Shown here: positions 14,744 to 26,353 of the stretch, piece by piece
Numbering within the stretch: the first letter of the stretch is position 1
Layout: the number at the start of each line of letters is the position of its first letter
NCBI GenBank assembly: GCA_011800155.1
Contig: CM022370.1
Coordinates: forward strand, 1,364,001-1,428,000
Direction: 5' to 3'
DNA from: Flammulina velutipes
Lineage: Eukaryota > Basidiomycota > Agaricomycetes > Agaricales > Physalacriaceae
Length of the DNA stretch: 64,000 bases
The notes under the pieces: model-generated
What the model was told of the DNA's origin: nothing
The model's input: the letters and a program-made list of their open reading frames with translations, nothing else
The model's database searches: none
Translations under genes and position numbers: made by a program

Positions 14744-16540
14744 TCATAGTGGCTCTGCGTATTCCCATTTTGCGCCACTTCCTGGTGTGACTGTTGCACT
14801 CTCGTTGCCCTCTAATAGATCTACTCCCACACTTCGGAGGGCATTTACGCACCATTCAGGATACCCGGTAGTCCCGTAGTACTCTGCAAAGAAGGAGCGT
14901 AGGTAGTTGGGGAAGGTCCCTGCTATGATTGCGTCTCTGGCGCGTCCCATCAGTTGGGCTTGGAAGACAAGGTTGTGAATCGTTATGGCTTCACCGAAGG
15001 GATCAGTTCTTGAAGAAGAAAGAGAGATGTATACCCATACCGTGTGCTGCAGCAGTTTCGTGCGTCACGAGATGGTTTAGGAAGGCTCGGGAAGTGCCAT
15101 CGGTACATGTAGGACAAGGACAAGCAGAGTCGATGGGACTGAGGTCTTTGCTATGCTTGCTCAGCTCTGGTATAACCTTTAGAAAAACAAAAGTGAAGGA
15201 GTGGCGAGCGTCTTACTGAGATTGAGAGGCCCTTTGTGTGTTAATGCTACGCCAAAACGAGCGGTTCGCGTCGGGAAGACACAGTCGGCCTGTGTTGCGT
15301 TAGACAACGATAACGGAGACACGGAGATGGTTGTACCATGTCAACACCGAGGGCAACACAAACCAGCAAATCTATGAGCTGTAAGCGGGAAAGTGCTAGG
15401 GTGCGTGCTAAAGACGCGTACCCTCTGCGAAGCCAATACCCATTGAATATCGAGGACCTGAAGCTAATTTTAGTACAGAGTCTGACTTGCTCTCTTCCCA
15501 ACTCACGGTCTTCAGGTAAACGATCGGCACATTGCTTGATTCTAGAGGGCTGCATAAGTCATTGTAGGATATGATGCACGGAATACATACACCCTCCAAA
15601 ATACATCTATCTGGGACATCAGTGGTGATTAGCAACACATGGAGTGTTTTACCTTTCTCTTCACCTCCACTTAGACCTCCAATGGCATACCCAGCAACGC
15701 CTTCTCGGCGCTCTATCATAGCATCGAGACATTTATCTCGTAAAGCTGGGTCGAGACCACCTTGCACGATAGCGAATAGGTTCTGCGTAGATTTTTTGCC
15801 AGATATTTCGTGGTGGGCAATGCACCTATCCAACCATCTCACGGATCGCTCCATCGCCTCAGCGACTCGAGGACCAACTGTCAGACTGGACACTATTCTC
15901 ATGTGAAAATTCTTCGATTTGTGATTCCAAGAAGGATACAACGTACCAACATCGTCAAGCTGCATAATAATATCGGCTCCTATGGAGTGCTGTACAGATA
16001 TACTCTCTTCCGGCTGTGTGAATCCCATTAGATTTGGATTCGAAGGAAAGCAGAGGGACTGACAGTCAGCATAGTGGGTTCGCCATTGAATGGACTTTGG
16101 AAAAGTGCGCCTTCTTCTGTGATCGTCGTGAACTTGCTTAAAGAAACCAATTGGAAGCCACCGCTGTCCTTGAGGAGGTTCGTTCACTCTATTATTTAGT
16201 TTAGGTATGTCGGCAAAGTACCGTCAAAAGATTGCGCCTCCAGCCTTGAAACTTATGGGCGCCACCAGCCTGATCAAGCACCTGGATACCAGGCCGGAGA
16301 TTGAGATGATATGTGTTGTTCAAGATCAGTGTGATGCCCAAAGATTCGACTTGTTCGGAGGTGAGCCCTTTGATAGCAGCTTGGGTTGCAACGGGCATAA
16401 AAGTGGGTAGCATTGTGACGCCATCTGCGAAGGGGTAAACAGCCAGCTGGGCTCAAAAAGTTATATTACTTGCGTGCGAGCTTCATCCTCGCGACACGAG
16501 CCTTCGTTGTATGGCATTTCGCAATGATTTCGAACTGCAT
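14744..16540 (-). CDS. Queuine tRNA-ribosyltransferase catalytic subunit (TGT, QTRT1-like)
   Basis: The product swaps guanine for queuine at the wobble position of GUN-anticodon tRNAs. Exons 16474-16540, 16222-16424, 16064-16169, 15947-16013 and 15653-15892 are followed by several small exons down to the TGA at 14744-14746. Diagnostic blocks are [37 protein letters not shown] with the proton-acceptor Asp, [42 protein letters not shown] with the nucleophile Asp, and a zinc site CPCPTC followed downstream by His. The first intron (16425-16473) only keeps frame if spliced GC..AG. The junction of the short exon near 15600 is ambiguous. The gene is divergent from the TM9 gene, only 87 bp apart. 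Confidence 0.93.
16425..16473 (-). other. GC-AG intron in the TGT gene
   Basis: On the minus strand the 5' site reads CAC|GCAAGT and the 3' site CTTCGCAG|AT, 49 nt. This joins KLA to [12 protein letters not shown] in frame and restores the conserved His-Gly of the family. The overlapping GT two bases downstream leaves the wrong phase with every nearby AG. Confidence 0.8.
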
Positions 16541-16627
16541 GATGGATGGAGGGAAATAGGCAGTGCTAAAATTAGCCAAGAAATATGTCACAACGGTCTG
16601 TGACGTCCATCCTTTCCATTCGCGACC
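16541..16627. promoter_or_regulatory. Short divergent promoter, TGT / EMP70
   Basis: Only 87 bp separate the two start codons on opposite strands, so both genes must draw on overlapping promoter sequence. No clear TATA box was seen. This is inferred from gene layout. Confidence 0.5.
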
Positions 16628-19424
16628 ATGCGCAGTGTCCTCGCCGTCGCCGCGCTCGCTATCTCTGGCGGCGCCAACGCATTCTATCTTCCAGGTGCAG
16701 CACCGCGTAGCTATCATGAAGGAGAAACGGTGGACCTCTTCGTCAACGCGCTTACACCAATGTTGTCAGGCAACGTCGATTCGAAGCTCGTATGTGGCTC
16801 TTAATACTCATTCACTTCTATTCTGACCTTCACTATCCCAGAAATCATTGATAAACTGTAGGCTTTACGCGTCCGCCTATTGAGCACTGTTCGTTAACAC
16901 CCATGAAACAGATGATTACTACAATCCCAAATTCCGCTTTTGTGAACCAGAAGGAGGACCCAAAAAGCAGCCAGAGTCTCTTGGTTCAATCCTATTTGGA
17001 GACAGGATCTTCAATTCGCCTTACGATGTACGAGCTCAATCCCTTACATCCTGTTTCTCTAATCATCTTTCGACACGTATAGATCAAGATGCTACAAAAC
17101 AACGGAACGTGCCAAACACTCTGTGTGGCTAAGGATGTCACCGGAGAGGACGCCAAATTCATCAACGATCGTATACGTGAAGACTATGCTTTGAACTGGT
17201 TAATAGATGGTCTACCAGCTGCCGAAATGAAGGTCGACTCTCGTAATGGCGACCTCTTCTTTGACATGGGATTCAATCTGGGAAATGACGAGGAACCATT
17301 ATCGGAGGAGAGGCCAGCCCTCAATAATCACTACGAGATTGTCCTTCGGTGTGTACTGACCATCTGTCAAAACCACGTATGCGCCTGACATTCGATAGGT
17401 ACCACAAGCCAACTCCGGACACATACCGCGTTGTGGGAGTCCTAGTATGGCCTGCCAGGTGCGCTCATTTTCTATGGCACTGAGATGTTGGTTCTAAAGG
17501 TCACTAGTATCGGAGGACCTCAAGAGGAGGTATCAACGTGTGCCGAAACGAATACGCCCCTCATACTCAGTGAGACGCAAGTTCAAAACATCCGCTATAC
17601 GTACCGGGTAACCTGGAATGTGAGTTAAATATAGTCGTAGGTTGTCTCGATGCTGAACGTGTGATAGGAATCCGATACTCCTTGGGTATGTCTGGATCTC
17701 ACGCCCGATACTCCCCACTCATGAATCCAACTCCAGGCCACTCGCTGGGATAATTATCTCCACATCTTCGACCCCCGCATTCACTGGTTCAGTCTCGTCA
17801 ACTCCATAGTCATTGTACTCTTCCTATGTGGGATGGTGTCGATGATTCTCGTTCGCACCGTCTCCCGTGATGTTAGTTTTTCCTTCTAGCTATTCAGCTG
17901 ACTCTAACAAAATATTCAGATTTCCAGGTACAACGCCATTGATCTTAGCGTGAGTTAACTAGTTTCCTCGTTGTATTCCTGGGCTGACCTCGGCATCATA
18001 GGAAGATGTCCAAGAAGATTGGGGATGGAAACTAGTACACGGGGAAGTCTTCCGCACACCGAGATTTGCTATGGCACTCTCAGTGATGGTCGGAAATGGA
18101 TCCCAATTATGTGCCATGGTTATGGTGACTTTGGGTTAGCCCAAAAGTTTTTTTTTTACTCTCCATTACGGCGTCTGATGTCGTCCAGTCTTTGCACTCC
18201 TCGGATTCCTTTCTCCTTCCAATCGGGGCTCCCTTGCTACCGTTATGATGGTCTGTTGGACTCTATTCGGAGGGTAGGTTCCCCCATGCTACAATTGGGA
18301 AACAGTTACTCATGGCATGACACAGTATCGGCGGATACGTCTCCAGCCGCGTGTATGCGTCTATGGGAGGCCTTGAAAAACGGAAAAACGCCTTCTTGAC
18401 TGCTACTGTATTGCCGACGTACGTTCATGCAATTCTCGGATGATAGCTTTTTGACGAGATTACAGTGTTGTTTTCGTCATTGTCTTCCTTCTCAACTTCT
18501 TCCTGCTTGCCGCTGGCTCATCTGGCGCTGTACCATTTGGTATGTTGTTTCGTTCCCAGACGATATTTGATTACCAACCTCGACAATCAGGAACTATGCT
18601 GCTGATTGTACTGTTATGGTTTGGTATCTCCGCTCCCTTGTCTTCGGTGGGAGCATACTATGGTACAAAACATGGGGTGCGCAATTGTCTTGTTGGGACT
18701 ACACAATCTTACGCCCAAAGCAGGCGATCAAGAATCCCGTCCGTGTCAATCCCATCCCCCGGCAAATTCCTCCTGTGCCCAAGTATCTTCAGCCTTGGGT
18801 GCGTATTTCTATTTTCACACGCGCAATACCTTTTTGACACTATGTAGGCTGCATCGCTACTGTGTGGACTTCTTCCCTTTGGTAAGACATTGCATCAACT
18901 ATAGATGCATTTATTGACCAATACATGCAGGTGCTGCGTTCGTGGAGTTGTACTTCGTTTTGTCCAGTCTCTTCGCGTCGCGTGCATACTACGCATTTGG
19001 ATTCCTGGCACTGACCGCTGGCGTGGTAGCATTGACAACAGCAACGGTGACCATCCTATTCACATACTTCGTGCTATGTGCGGAAGAATATAGGTGAGCT
19101 TGTTCCGACCTTATCAGGCTCAATGCCTCATGCGTAACTGCGTAGGTGGCAATGGCGTGCGTTCTTGACTGGAGGTGGTAGTGCCTTCTGGTTATTGGCT
19201 TATGGCATATTCTACTGGATGTCGCGCATGTCGCTCGACTCGCTCTCCAGCGTTCTCTTATACCTTGGGTATCTACTACTACTCGCCATTTTAGACTTCC
19301 TCGTCACAGGTGCGCACACATAGTCTGATTTGGATGTTTAACTCATCCTTTTGTAGGCACGATTGGATTCTTGGCTTCATATTGGGCAGTGCGTAGATTA
19401 TACACCGCCATTCGTATCGATTAG
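16628..19424 (+). CDS. EMP70: Transmembrane 9 superfamily protein (EMP70/TMN)
   Basis: A multi-intron gene starting with a signal peptide (MRSVLAVAALAISGGANA) followed by FYLPGAAPRSYHEGE, the typical mature start of TM9 proteins. The lumenal domain of about 270 residues contains NSPYDIKMLQN and Cys pairs. Nine membrane segments follow, from IHWFSLVNSIVIVLFLCGM to FLVTGTIGFLASYWAVRRLY. Family blocks YNAIDLSEDVQEDWGWKLVH and VFRTPRFAMALS are present. TM9 proteins act in the Golgi/endosome in sorting of membrane cargo and in adhesion. The protein ends AIRID; relatives normally end in a KxD-type COPI signal. Each exon junction was read as a GT..AG intron; the whole frame is consistent. Confidence 0.93.
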
Positions 19425-19605
19425 CAATATTATTCTATTATTCAAGCCTAGTGATTGTAATCAAACCGATGGACAATATTTTCAGCATGTTGTAATTCAC
19501 AGTTTCGTTGGTTGAAGGACTATGGAGTGGGGACGCGAAGCTCTAGGGTAACCTCAATTTACGCCACAGATTCCCACGTGGGCGTGTCTCGTTCCTACTT
19601 TCATC

Positions 19606-21491
19606 ATGACTGGAGCCAACTACATGGGAGGACGAAAGTATGTCTATATAATAATATATGCACTGAAGTCTAGATAACTTATGCAATGAACAGGAACGCT
19701 GCAAAGGCGCGCTTCAAGGATCCAGCTGCACGACACCAAAAGTACTTCTTTGGCCGTCAGAAACTCAACCTGCTGTCCAAGGGAGGCCTACCCGTTTCTC
19801 CAGGAGCGTCGCACAGGGGATCAGACATCGGTCTTAGTCACGCTCGACATCGCACTACTTCAACAGGCCAAGACGGAGGAGAAGAAGGGCATATAGCCAG
19901 TCCGGACAAGTGCTTCCGTCCTCTCAACTTGTCGAGCGATGAATCAGCCAGGAAGAGTTCTAAGGTCCTAGAAGCTCTGGATACATCCGGTCGTTAGTGA
20001 TTCGTGGCCATTACAGTCCTATATTGAAATCTGGATAGCTATGGCGCTACGAGCAGCGATGGACAGGATCCTTTCTTTACCAGACCTAGCTGGACTTTCG
20101 AGTCGCTCCCGTCAAATAAAACGGTCCCGGGACATCAACCATTCCGAGGAAACGTCTGTCAAGGTGCATTGCTCGCCTATTCAAAGATTTATTCTTATCG
20201 TCCATCCCAGAAACGAAGAATATCCGTATCGGAAAGTGAAGAGGACGAGACGCGTCAAAACTATTCAGAGTACTCTCCATACGACGAGTATCTTCCCCTC
20301 GAACAGGAGAACGTACCGCCTGCATCCGATTACTACTATCCGCACCCTGTCGATCGCGCCGAGCGCTTTGGCACTCTCCCCGTCAAATCCCTCACGATCC
20401 CGTCATTCACTGGCAACATATTCGACTATGACGACCCATGGAAGGCGACAGGCGTTCTGCTCGGGGTTGAAGACAATTTAGGTCATACCCCAAAGCGAAC
20501 ACGCCGCCAAGAACTTTCCTCCTCTTCTAACGCTCACAACACGCACCGTCCCTCTAGTCATCTTACGACACCTCTACGCGAACAAAGCTCGAACACTACT
20601 CGTTCTTCTGCTAGTGTGATTTCCCATGAACCTATTCTTGCTCAACGCAAACGACCACTCGCGACAATCTCATCCGAACCATCGTCTCACAACACCAGAT
20701 CCTACAATTCCATACCTAGTGCTCCTCAAGATGACCATGCTTCTGCCGATTTGAACAACACACCCTTCGCTATGCTAGATTTACCAACTTCTTCGCCTTC
20801 ATCTGCCTCTGCTCCATCTGCTCAAAGCTATAGCGAGATTCCAATCGCCATGTACAGTGACGAAATGACTGAACGTGTCAACACTGTTGCAACACAATTC
20901 ATCGACCATAATGGAGTTGGCGATGGCGATATCACCAAATACTACGGCTACGTCGTAGACGAGGATCCTTCTGAATTCTCCAGCTGGATAGACGTATCTG
21001 GACATGACTCTTTTCTGCATCCCGAGAGCTTCAATGAAGAAATGGAACCTAACGAGCGAGATGCCTCCAGTTGGGTCCTCTTGTCTCCTACCATCGCCGG
21101 AGAGGCCTACGTCGCACCCTCACAGGCTGTCTCCGAAGACTACAACGACGAATTCTCCAGTTGGATCATGCCATCACCAGCTCGCAGTGCTCAAACCTTC
21201 CCTAATAAACATCTATCCTTTCCGTCTCTGAGTCACTTGAAGTCCGACGACGTCTTTTCCGTATCCATGCAGAACCATGTTTCTCGACTGGCATACCTCA
21301 AACCTCCGACTCAATCTCCAGTTCCTTTCAACGTCGCTGCCAGCTTCGGCGCCAGCCGTTCTCCGCGTTCCCTGCCTACGCCCTTCTCGAACATCATTCA
21401 TGAACCTCAGAGAATTGGCGAGGAGTTTCAATATAATGCTCCCTGCTTATTCACAGCAGACGAACTCATGGACGAAGAAGACGAGGATTGA
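19606..21491 (+). CDS. Hypothetical disordered protein, 578 aa, with SSW motifs
   Basis: Exons 19606-19637, 19694-19992, 20039-20163 and 20211-21491 sum to 579 codons with correct phase at every junction. The N-terminus is basic (MTGANYMGGRKNAAKARFKD), a KRR patch with KRRISVSESEEDE follows at about residue 153, and the rest is Ser/Pro-rich and probably disordered. Three copies of an SSW motif (EFSSWIDVS, DASSWVLLS, EFSSWIMPS) are spaced about 30 residues apart, and the C-terminus is acidic (DELMDEEDED). I do not recognise the family; the basic patches suggest a nuclear protein, which is inference. It could instead be two genes split at 19993-20038, but that intron has good ends (GTTAGT..TAG). 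Confidence 0.65.
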
Positions 21492-21767
21492 CGGTCGGTT
21501 TATTGGCCTTTCCAACGTACTTAACATCAATGCGACTGTCTCTGCTATTATTGTATAAGCCGGATGCAGCAATAAGTGGACAGCGTTTTGATGATGATTC
21601 CGTTGAGAAATAGTGTGCTCAACGAACTCGAGGACGCACGAGCACATTTCCAACCAACAACAAATAATCAATTCGCGTTGGGGTGTATATAAGTAATAAA
21701 GGTAATTATGTTTTCATCCGTCCAGAGGTGGAGCTAGGCGGGAAGTAGAGACGAGTCTAAAAGCGAT

Positions 21768-22720
21768 TCACCAAAATTGCGAGCAGACATCGGTCGTGCT
21801 ACGAGTAGATCTCCAACGTCGCGAGCCAGGTAACATGGGCGGTTCTGGGTTGCCCGGAAGCATGCCTAACGCCTTTCTCTCTAACGCACGGGCTTTCTTG
21901 GTCTTCGGAGCGACGACTGGGATAGCAGCAGCCTTTGGTCGACTCGGAGGATGAGTAACGAACCACGAATCGAAGTTCTCAGACTTGCGGGCATCGCGTA
22001 TGCGAGAATCGAGATGGAAGTGCGTTTCGACATCCGGAGGCACGGTTGGGCTAGCAGCGGGTACGAAGATTCTCGCGGTAGGTTGGAGGATTTGAAGACG
22101 GGGCGGGACGTAGGTAGGCGCGTTCACGTTGAGGTTACGGCTTTTCTTTGATACGAGTTTGGGTGAAGGGTTTGGAGAAGAGGGGATAAGCGAAGGTTTA
22201 GGATGGATGAGTTCATTCAAGCGAGGTTTCTGCACAAGCTCGAGAAAAAAGGAGAAGGGTAGGTGGCTTGGGCGTGGAAGAGCGTTCTGGCGAGATGTAG
22301 AGAGACACCAGAGATAGACGACGTCGGTGAGCCTGTTGGGTCGAAAGAATCGATGTAGATAGTCGATGTGAGTGTCAGACTTTGGCGATGGGCATATGTA
22401 ACGGGTTATATCTGTGCAAGAGCTCTGACGGATATCTGCATTTGCCGCCTATCTGCAGTCAAGTTCACGCCTAAGTCACGATAGCAGGAACGTACATCTC
22501 GGCCACGGAGGAGGCTGATTAAGTACAGTATCAGTCTCTTCATGGCGGCTTTGCTGCGTCTGTGAGCTCCGTACTTGTACATGACAGCGCCTACAAGAGC
22601 GGGAGGAGCAGCAGCCACGAGTAACTGTAGCGCAGGAACCGTGGCGCATCGATTTCGCGCTCGGGTGAAGAGTTCAGAGGCCGTTAAGACTGAAGGGAGA
22701 AAAGAGGTAATATCCATCAT
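21768..22720 (-). CDS. Hypothetical protein, about 301 aa
   Basis: The best model joins 22496-22720 to 21768-22448 across a GTACGT..GATAG intron (22449-22495). It keeps frame for 302 codons and starts at a tandem ATG (MMDITSFLPSV). An in-frame ATG at 22864 would run into the mitochondrial TyrRS gene on the other strand, so the 22720 start is preferred. The first half is hydrophobic/helical and the second half is Pro- and Lys-rich (PTYVPPRLQ, VAPKTKKARALERKALG). No family is recognised. An alternative 3' site four bases earlier plus a second intron at about 22351-22398 would give a shorter protein, so the exact product is uncertain. Confidence 0.45.
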
Positions 22721-22803
22721 GGTGGCAGGAGCTTGAAGATGGGCGGGCAGTTCCCGAATTTGCCCAAATTCTCCAGCGATCGTCAGGTGATCGTCACAAC
22801 CTA

Positions 22804-24563
22804 ATGCTCTTCCGTCATGTTTCGAAAAGCGTCGTAGCCAGGACATGGGCAACCAGGCGACCAATATCCACTCTGCTTCAGGACTTGACTGAACGTGGCT
22901 TCATTAATCAAACGACAAAGTCGGGACATTCCCAATCATTGGACGTTACAAGGACTCACCGGGTTTTTTTGTAGGCCGGAAGAGCTTTCCCATGCCTTGG
23001 AATCTTCGTCGCAGACTATATACTCTGGTGTCGACCCCACCGCTCCAGACTTGCACATAGGACATCTATTTCCCCTCATGTGTCTCCTCCATTTCGAACT
23101 CCGGAACCATAAAACAATACCTCTTGTAAGCTATGCATCTATCCACACGCCGCTAGTCTTGGTAATAATCGCGTTAGATAGGTGGGGCAACGGGTCGTGT
23201 AGGAGACCCTTCGGGACGTACGAAAGAACGCTCCCCTGCAGACATCAAGCAGGTTGAACATAATGTCGTTCAATTGACATCTGGCATAAAGCGATTCTTC
23301 AGACGCGCCAACACCTACGCGTCTGCGCGTGGCTATCCCCCCATTCGGCAAGATATCGATGTCAAGAGTAACTTGTCATGGTACGAAAATTTCAGCATGC
23401 TGGATTTCCTCCAGCGCGTTGGTTCCCACGCACGAGTGAGCACCATGTTGTCTAGAGAAAGGTTTGGCCTATACCATCTCACCCCGGCACACTTTCTAAC
23501 TTCTTTGCAGTGTCAAGTCTCGGATGGAATCAAGTCAAGGCATGTCATTCACCGAGTTCACCTACCAATTGCTCCAAGCCTACGACTTTTATCATCTCCA
23601 TAAACACTTTGGCTGTCGCATCCAAGTCGGGGGGTCAGATCAGTGGGGCAATATCATCGCTGGTGTAGAGCTTATAGGTCGTCTGAACGCGGCCTCCCCA
23701 ACTCCCTTACCCGAACCATTTGGTGTGACGACCCCGCTCTTGACTACAGCGTCGGGTGACAAGTTTGGCAAGAGTGCCGGGAATGCAGTTTGGATGCAGG
23801 AGGACTTGACTAGTGTTTTTGATTTCTACCAGGTAAAATTTTACACTCTTACACCGCAAGATTTGTCTGAATATATTTGTACCAGTACTTCATCAAGGTT
23901 GAGGACACCGATGTAGAGAGTCACCTGAAGATCTTTACCTTGCTACCGTTGAAGGATATAAAGGAGCTTCTTGAACAGCATAATGTGAGTGATGTATCCC
24001 TTCCTTAACTTGCTCTCTTAAATCCTGAATCCCACAGGTGAGTCCAGAGAAGCGATTAGCACAGAGGCGCTTAGCCGCAGAGGTTACCGAGTTGGTTCAT
24101 GGCAGTACGCAAGACTTGTCTCCTCATATGAATTACTCTGACACTTGGTGTAGAAGAGGCGTTAGACCAAGCAATCCTCAAGTCCGAGGCGCTTTTCAGG
24201 CAACCCAACACTCGATTAAAGGATATGGATGCTTCCGCGATACTGAAAGCCTTTCAAGGCGATAAGCGACTGGTGTTTTGCGACGTCGACGTCTTGTTTT
24301 CCACACCCATTGGGAAATTGGCCGCGAAGCATGGTTTGGTTACATCCAATGGTTTGCTTTTCATGTGCTGGCGGAAATGATTTGTGCTCACCAGTTCCTC
24401 AGCCGCAGCCCGACAGCTTATCCTCGCCAAAGGACTCTACATTAACGACGAAGCCATTCCTGAAGCACAATTCATTGCAACTCCAGATAATCTTGTGGAT
24501 GGACGCGTACTGGTCCTGAGGGCAGGTAAGGATAAAATAATAGTTCTGGCAATCGCCAGTTGA
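22804..24563 (+). CDS. MSY1: Mitochondrial tyrosyl-tRNA synthetase
   Basis: The start at 22804 gives an Arg/Ser-rich mitochondrial targeting peptide ([19 protein letters not shown]) leading into the TyrRS N-terminal block [18 protein letters not shown]. The first intron then joins [10 protein letters not shown]. Class I signatures are DLHIGHLFP (HIGH), [23 protein letters not shown] and [10 protein letters not shown] (KMSKS equivalent). A C-terminal S4-like region ([15 protein letters not shown]) ends at the TGA at 24561-24563. The enzyme charges mitochondrial tRNA-Tyr. The first intron begins GTCGGG, an unusual donor. The gene lies head-to-head with the hypothetical gene at 21768-22720, 83 bp apart. 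Confidence 0.93.
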
Positions 24564-24597
24564 TGCTACAAGCTACCAGTACATATCTATCAGTACA

Positions 24598-25624
24598 TTA
24601 ATCTTCTGACAGCTGTTTAATCCTCCCATCCAACAATGAAAGAACGGTATCGAAGCCTTTAAGGACGCCCTGGTCGGGCCCTTCTCCCGGTACAATGATC
24701 GTATGGGCGAAGTCGATTAGCTTAACTGTGTACGGCAGTCTAGGCTTCTTCTTCTCTTCATCTTCATCCTCGTCTTCATCCTCGTCCTCATCTTCCCCGT
24801 CGGTGTCCCCCTCAAGCATCCACTTTACGCCCTCCTCCGCCTTGGCAGCATCTCCTTCGTATATAAGCAGGATACTCCCGCCAACCATCCTAAGCTCGAT
24901 GCTGGCAAATGCATCTCTGATTTCTTCAATGTCCTCACGGAAAGCCTTGAGGATAGGGAGGATGCCAGTTGAGGTTGAAGGGAAGAAACGTGCGATGCCG
25001 TCTGGTAGATCGGACACCTTGATGGATTTCCCGTAGGATTTGGGAGTGTTGACGGGTTCGCCGGTGGCGTTGTCGTAGACCTATGGAATCATGAGTATGG
25101 GGAGTATGCAGGCTTGAGCTTGACGCACCTGGAACCCAGTGAGCCGGATGCCCGACTCGAGCGACGTGGTCTCTCTGGCCGTCTTGATCATGCGCTCCTT
25201 CTTCTCCTCCGAGGCGCTCTCATCGTATAATATCGTCCCAAGCTTGATATCTAGGATGTTTGGCTTGACAAACGGATGCGAGAGGTTCTCCAACACAAGG
25301 GACTGTAAATGTTTCATTAAGTACAGCAATCCCCTCCCTCACTGCAGCGGAGTACTCATCTTTCTGTACGCCTTCAACAGTCACTGGCGCAACCTCAACC
25401 CCAGCCTCTCCTTCTGTAGCCTTTCCCTCGAGCTTAAGCGTGCCATAGAATTTGGGGGTGAATGGTCGGAGCGAGGAGAATGCAGCGTCGCTGGTTAGGC
25501 TTTGGTAGAACTTGTGTTCCAACGGTAGTGCAGGCTTGATAATAAGTGAACCATCTTCGCTGGTGAGGACTCCAGCGTGTCCGCCAACTTGGGAGGCGAG
25601 GGGAATGGTACTTGTCACTTCCAT
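24598..25624 (-). CDS. Inositol polyphosphate multikinase (IPMK/Arg82-like)
   Basis: The protein starts MEVTSTIPLASQVGGHAG, where SQVGGHAG is the usual N-terminal block of fungal IPMKs. The kinase signature PNILDIKLGT (PxxxDxKxG) follows after an intron at about 25323-25370. Later blocks are TGILPILKAF, GGSILLIYEGD and VKLIDFAHT with the metal-binding Asp. Enzymes of this family phosphorylate IP3 and IP4 and link phosphate signalling and transcription. A Glu/Asp tract (DGEDEDEDEDEDEDEE) lies between the SILLIYEGD and LIDFAHT blocks, matching the acidic stretch of yeast Arg82. A second intron lies at about 25081-25129. The donor site of the first intron is not settled. Divergent from the small gene at 25698 with 73 bp between. 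Confidence 0.9.
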
Positions 25625-25697
25625 GGTCAACGTTATCGATCGATCGTTCAGGGGGCAGTGGCGGTGCAATCCACTTTGAACCATTGCCGCCACTGCC

Positions 25698-25961
25698 ATG
25701 GACTATGAAAACAACACGTATTTGGCTGTCACTCTAGACTCGAGCTCACCGTTCAAGGATGCGCCGCAGACACTATCCTCATTGCATCCGTCCATCGTGC
25801 ATGTAGGACAAGTGGGAGCTCTCGAGGATGTTAGGCTCGTGAGCGTTCCCAAGGAAGCCTGGGCGCAACATGGAGGTACCATCGTCACGCTGTTGAGAGG
25901 CGCTCAGGGAGTGAAGGGCGTTGATGTGCAGGCGTTGAAGCAGAGGACAAAGAGGGGATAA
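25698..25961 (+). CDS. Small hypothetical protein, 87 aa
   Basis: A single-exon ORF (MDYENNTYLAVTLDSSSPF to QALKQRTKRG) lies 73 bp from the IPMK start on the opposite strand. Composition is protein-like, with a hydrophobic middle (IVHVGQVGALEDVRLVSV) and a basic tail that could be a compact beta/alpha fold. No family recognised, no signal peptide. Confidence 0.55.
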   Translation: MDYENNTYLAVTLDSSSPFKDAPQTLSSLHPSIVHVGQVGALEDVRLVSVPKEAWAQHGGTIVTLLRGAQGVKGVDVQALKQRTKRG

Positions 25962-26353
25962 ATCATTCCAAGTGAGCTTCATTCAAACTTAGACTTGCAT
26001 GCTTCGATTGACCGAACGTGCTACTCAGTTGCGTCGCACAACCTATTGTGTTGAGAGAATAATTGGTCTTAATCTGATGTATAACACGGTTCAGTCGCTT
26101 CGGTCGCCTATTGCTCGCTCTCGCCACAACGTCACTCCACGGCCGCAACGCCACTCAACTACCAGTCAATTACCATGGGGCACTACCCCATGATTTCTCC
26201 TCCTAGTGTTGAATTGGTTCATTTGTTCGCAGCACATCGGTACCGCGAGTTACGAATAAGCGCCACACCCGTCACTCGGCACCTTGAAGCGTAACTCTGA
26301 GCCAGGATCTTCGTCTCTCTTTAAACTAGCCAACTCACTTCAAGTCTTTTGGC
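25962..26353. other. Intergenic, 392 bp
   Basis: I see no coding exon. A short inverted repeat TGGGGCACTACCCCA lies at about 26173-26190. The rest is presumed 3' flank of the 87-aa gene and promoter of the next gene. Confidence 0.4.

Noticed and set aside
20164..20210. Read-through frame continuing MALRAAMDR without an intron
   Set aside because: A 47-nt GTGCAT..CAG intron restores the frame KRRISVSESEEDE, which continues for over 400 codons.
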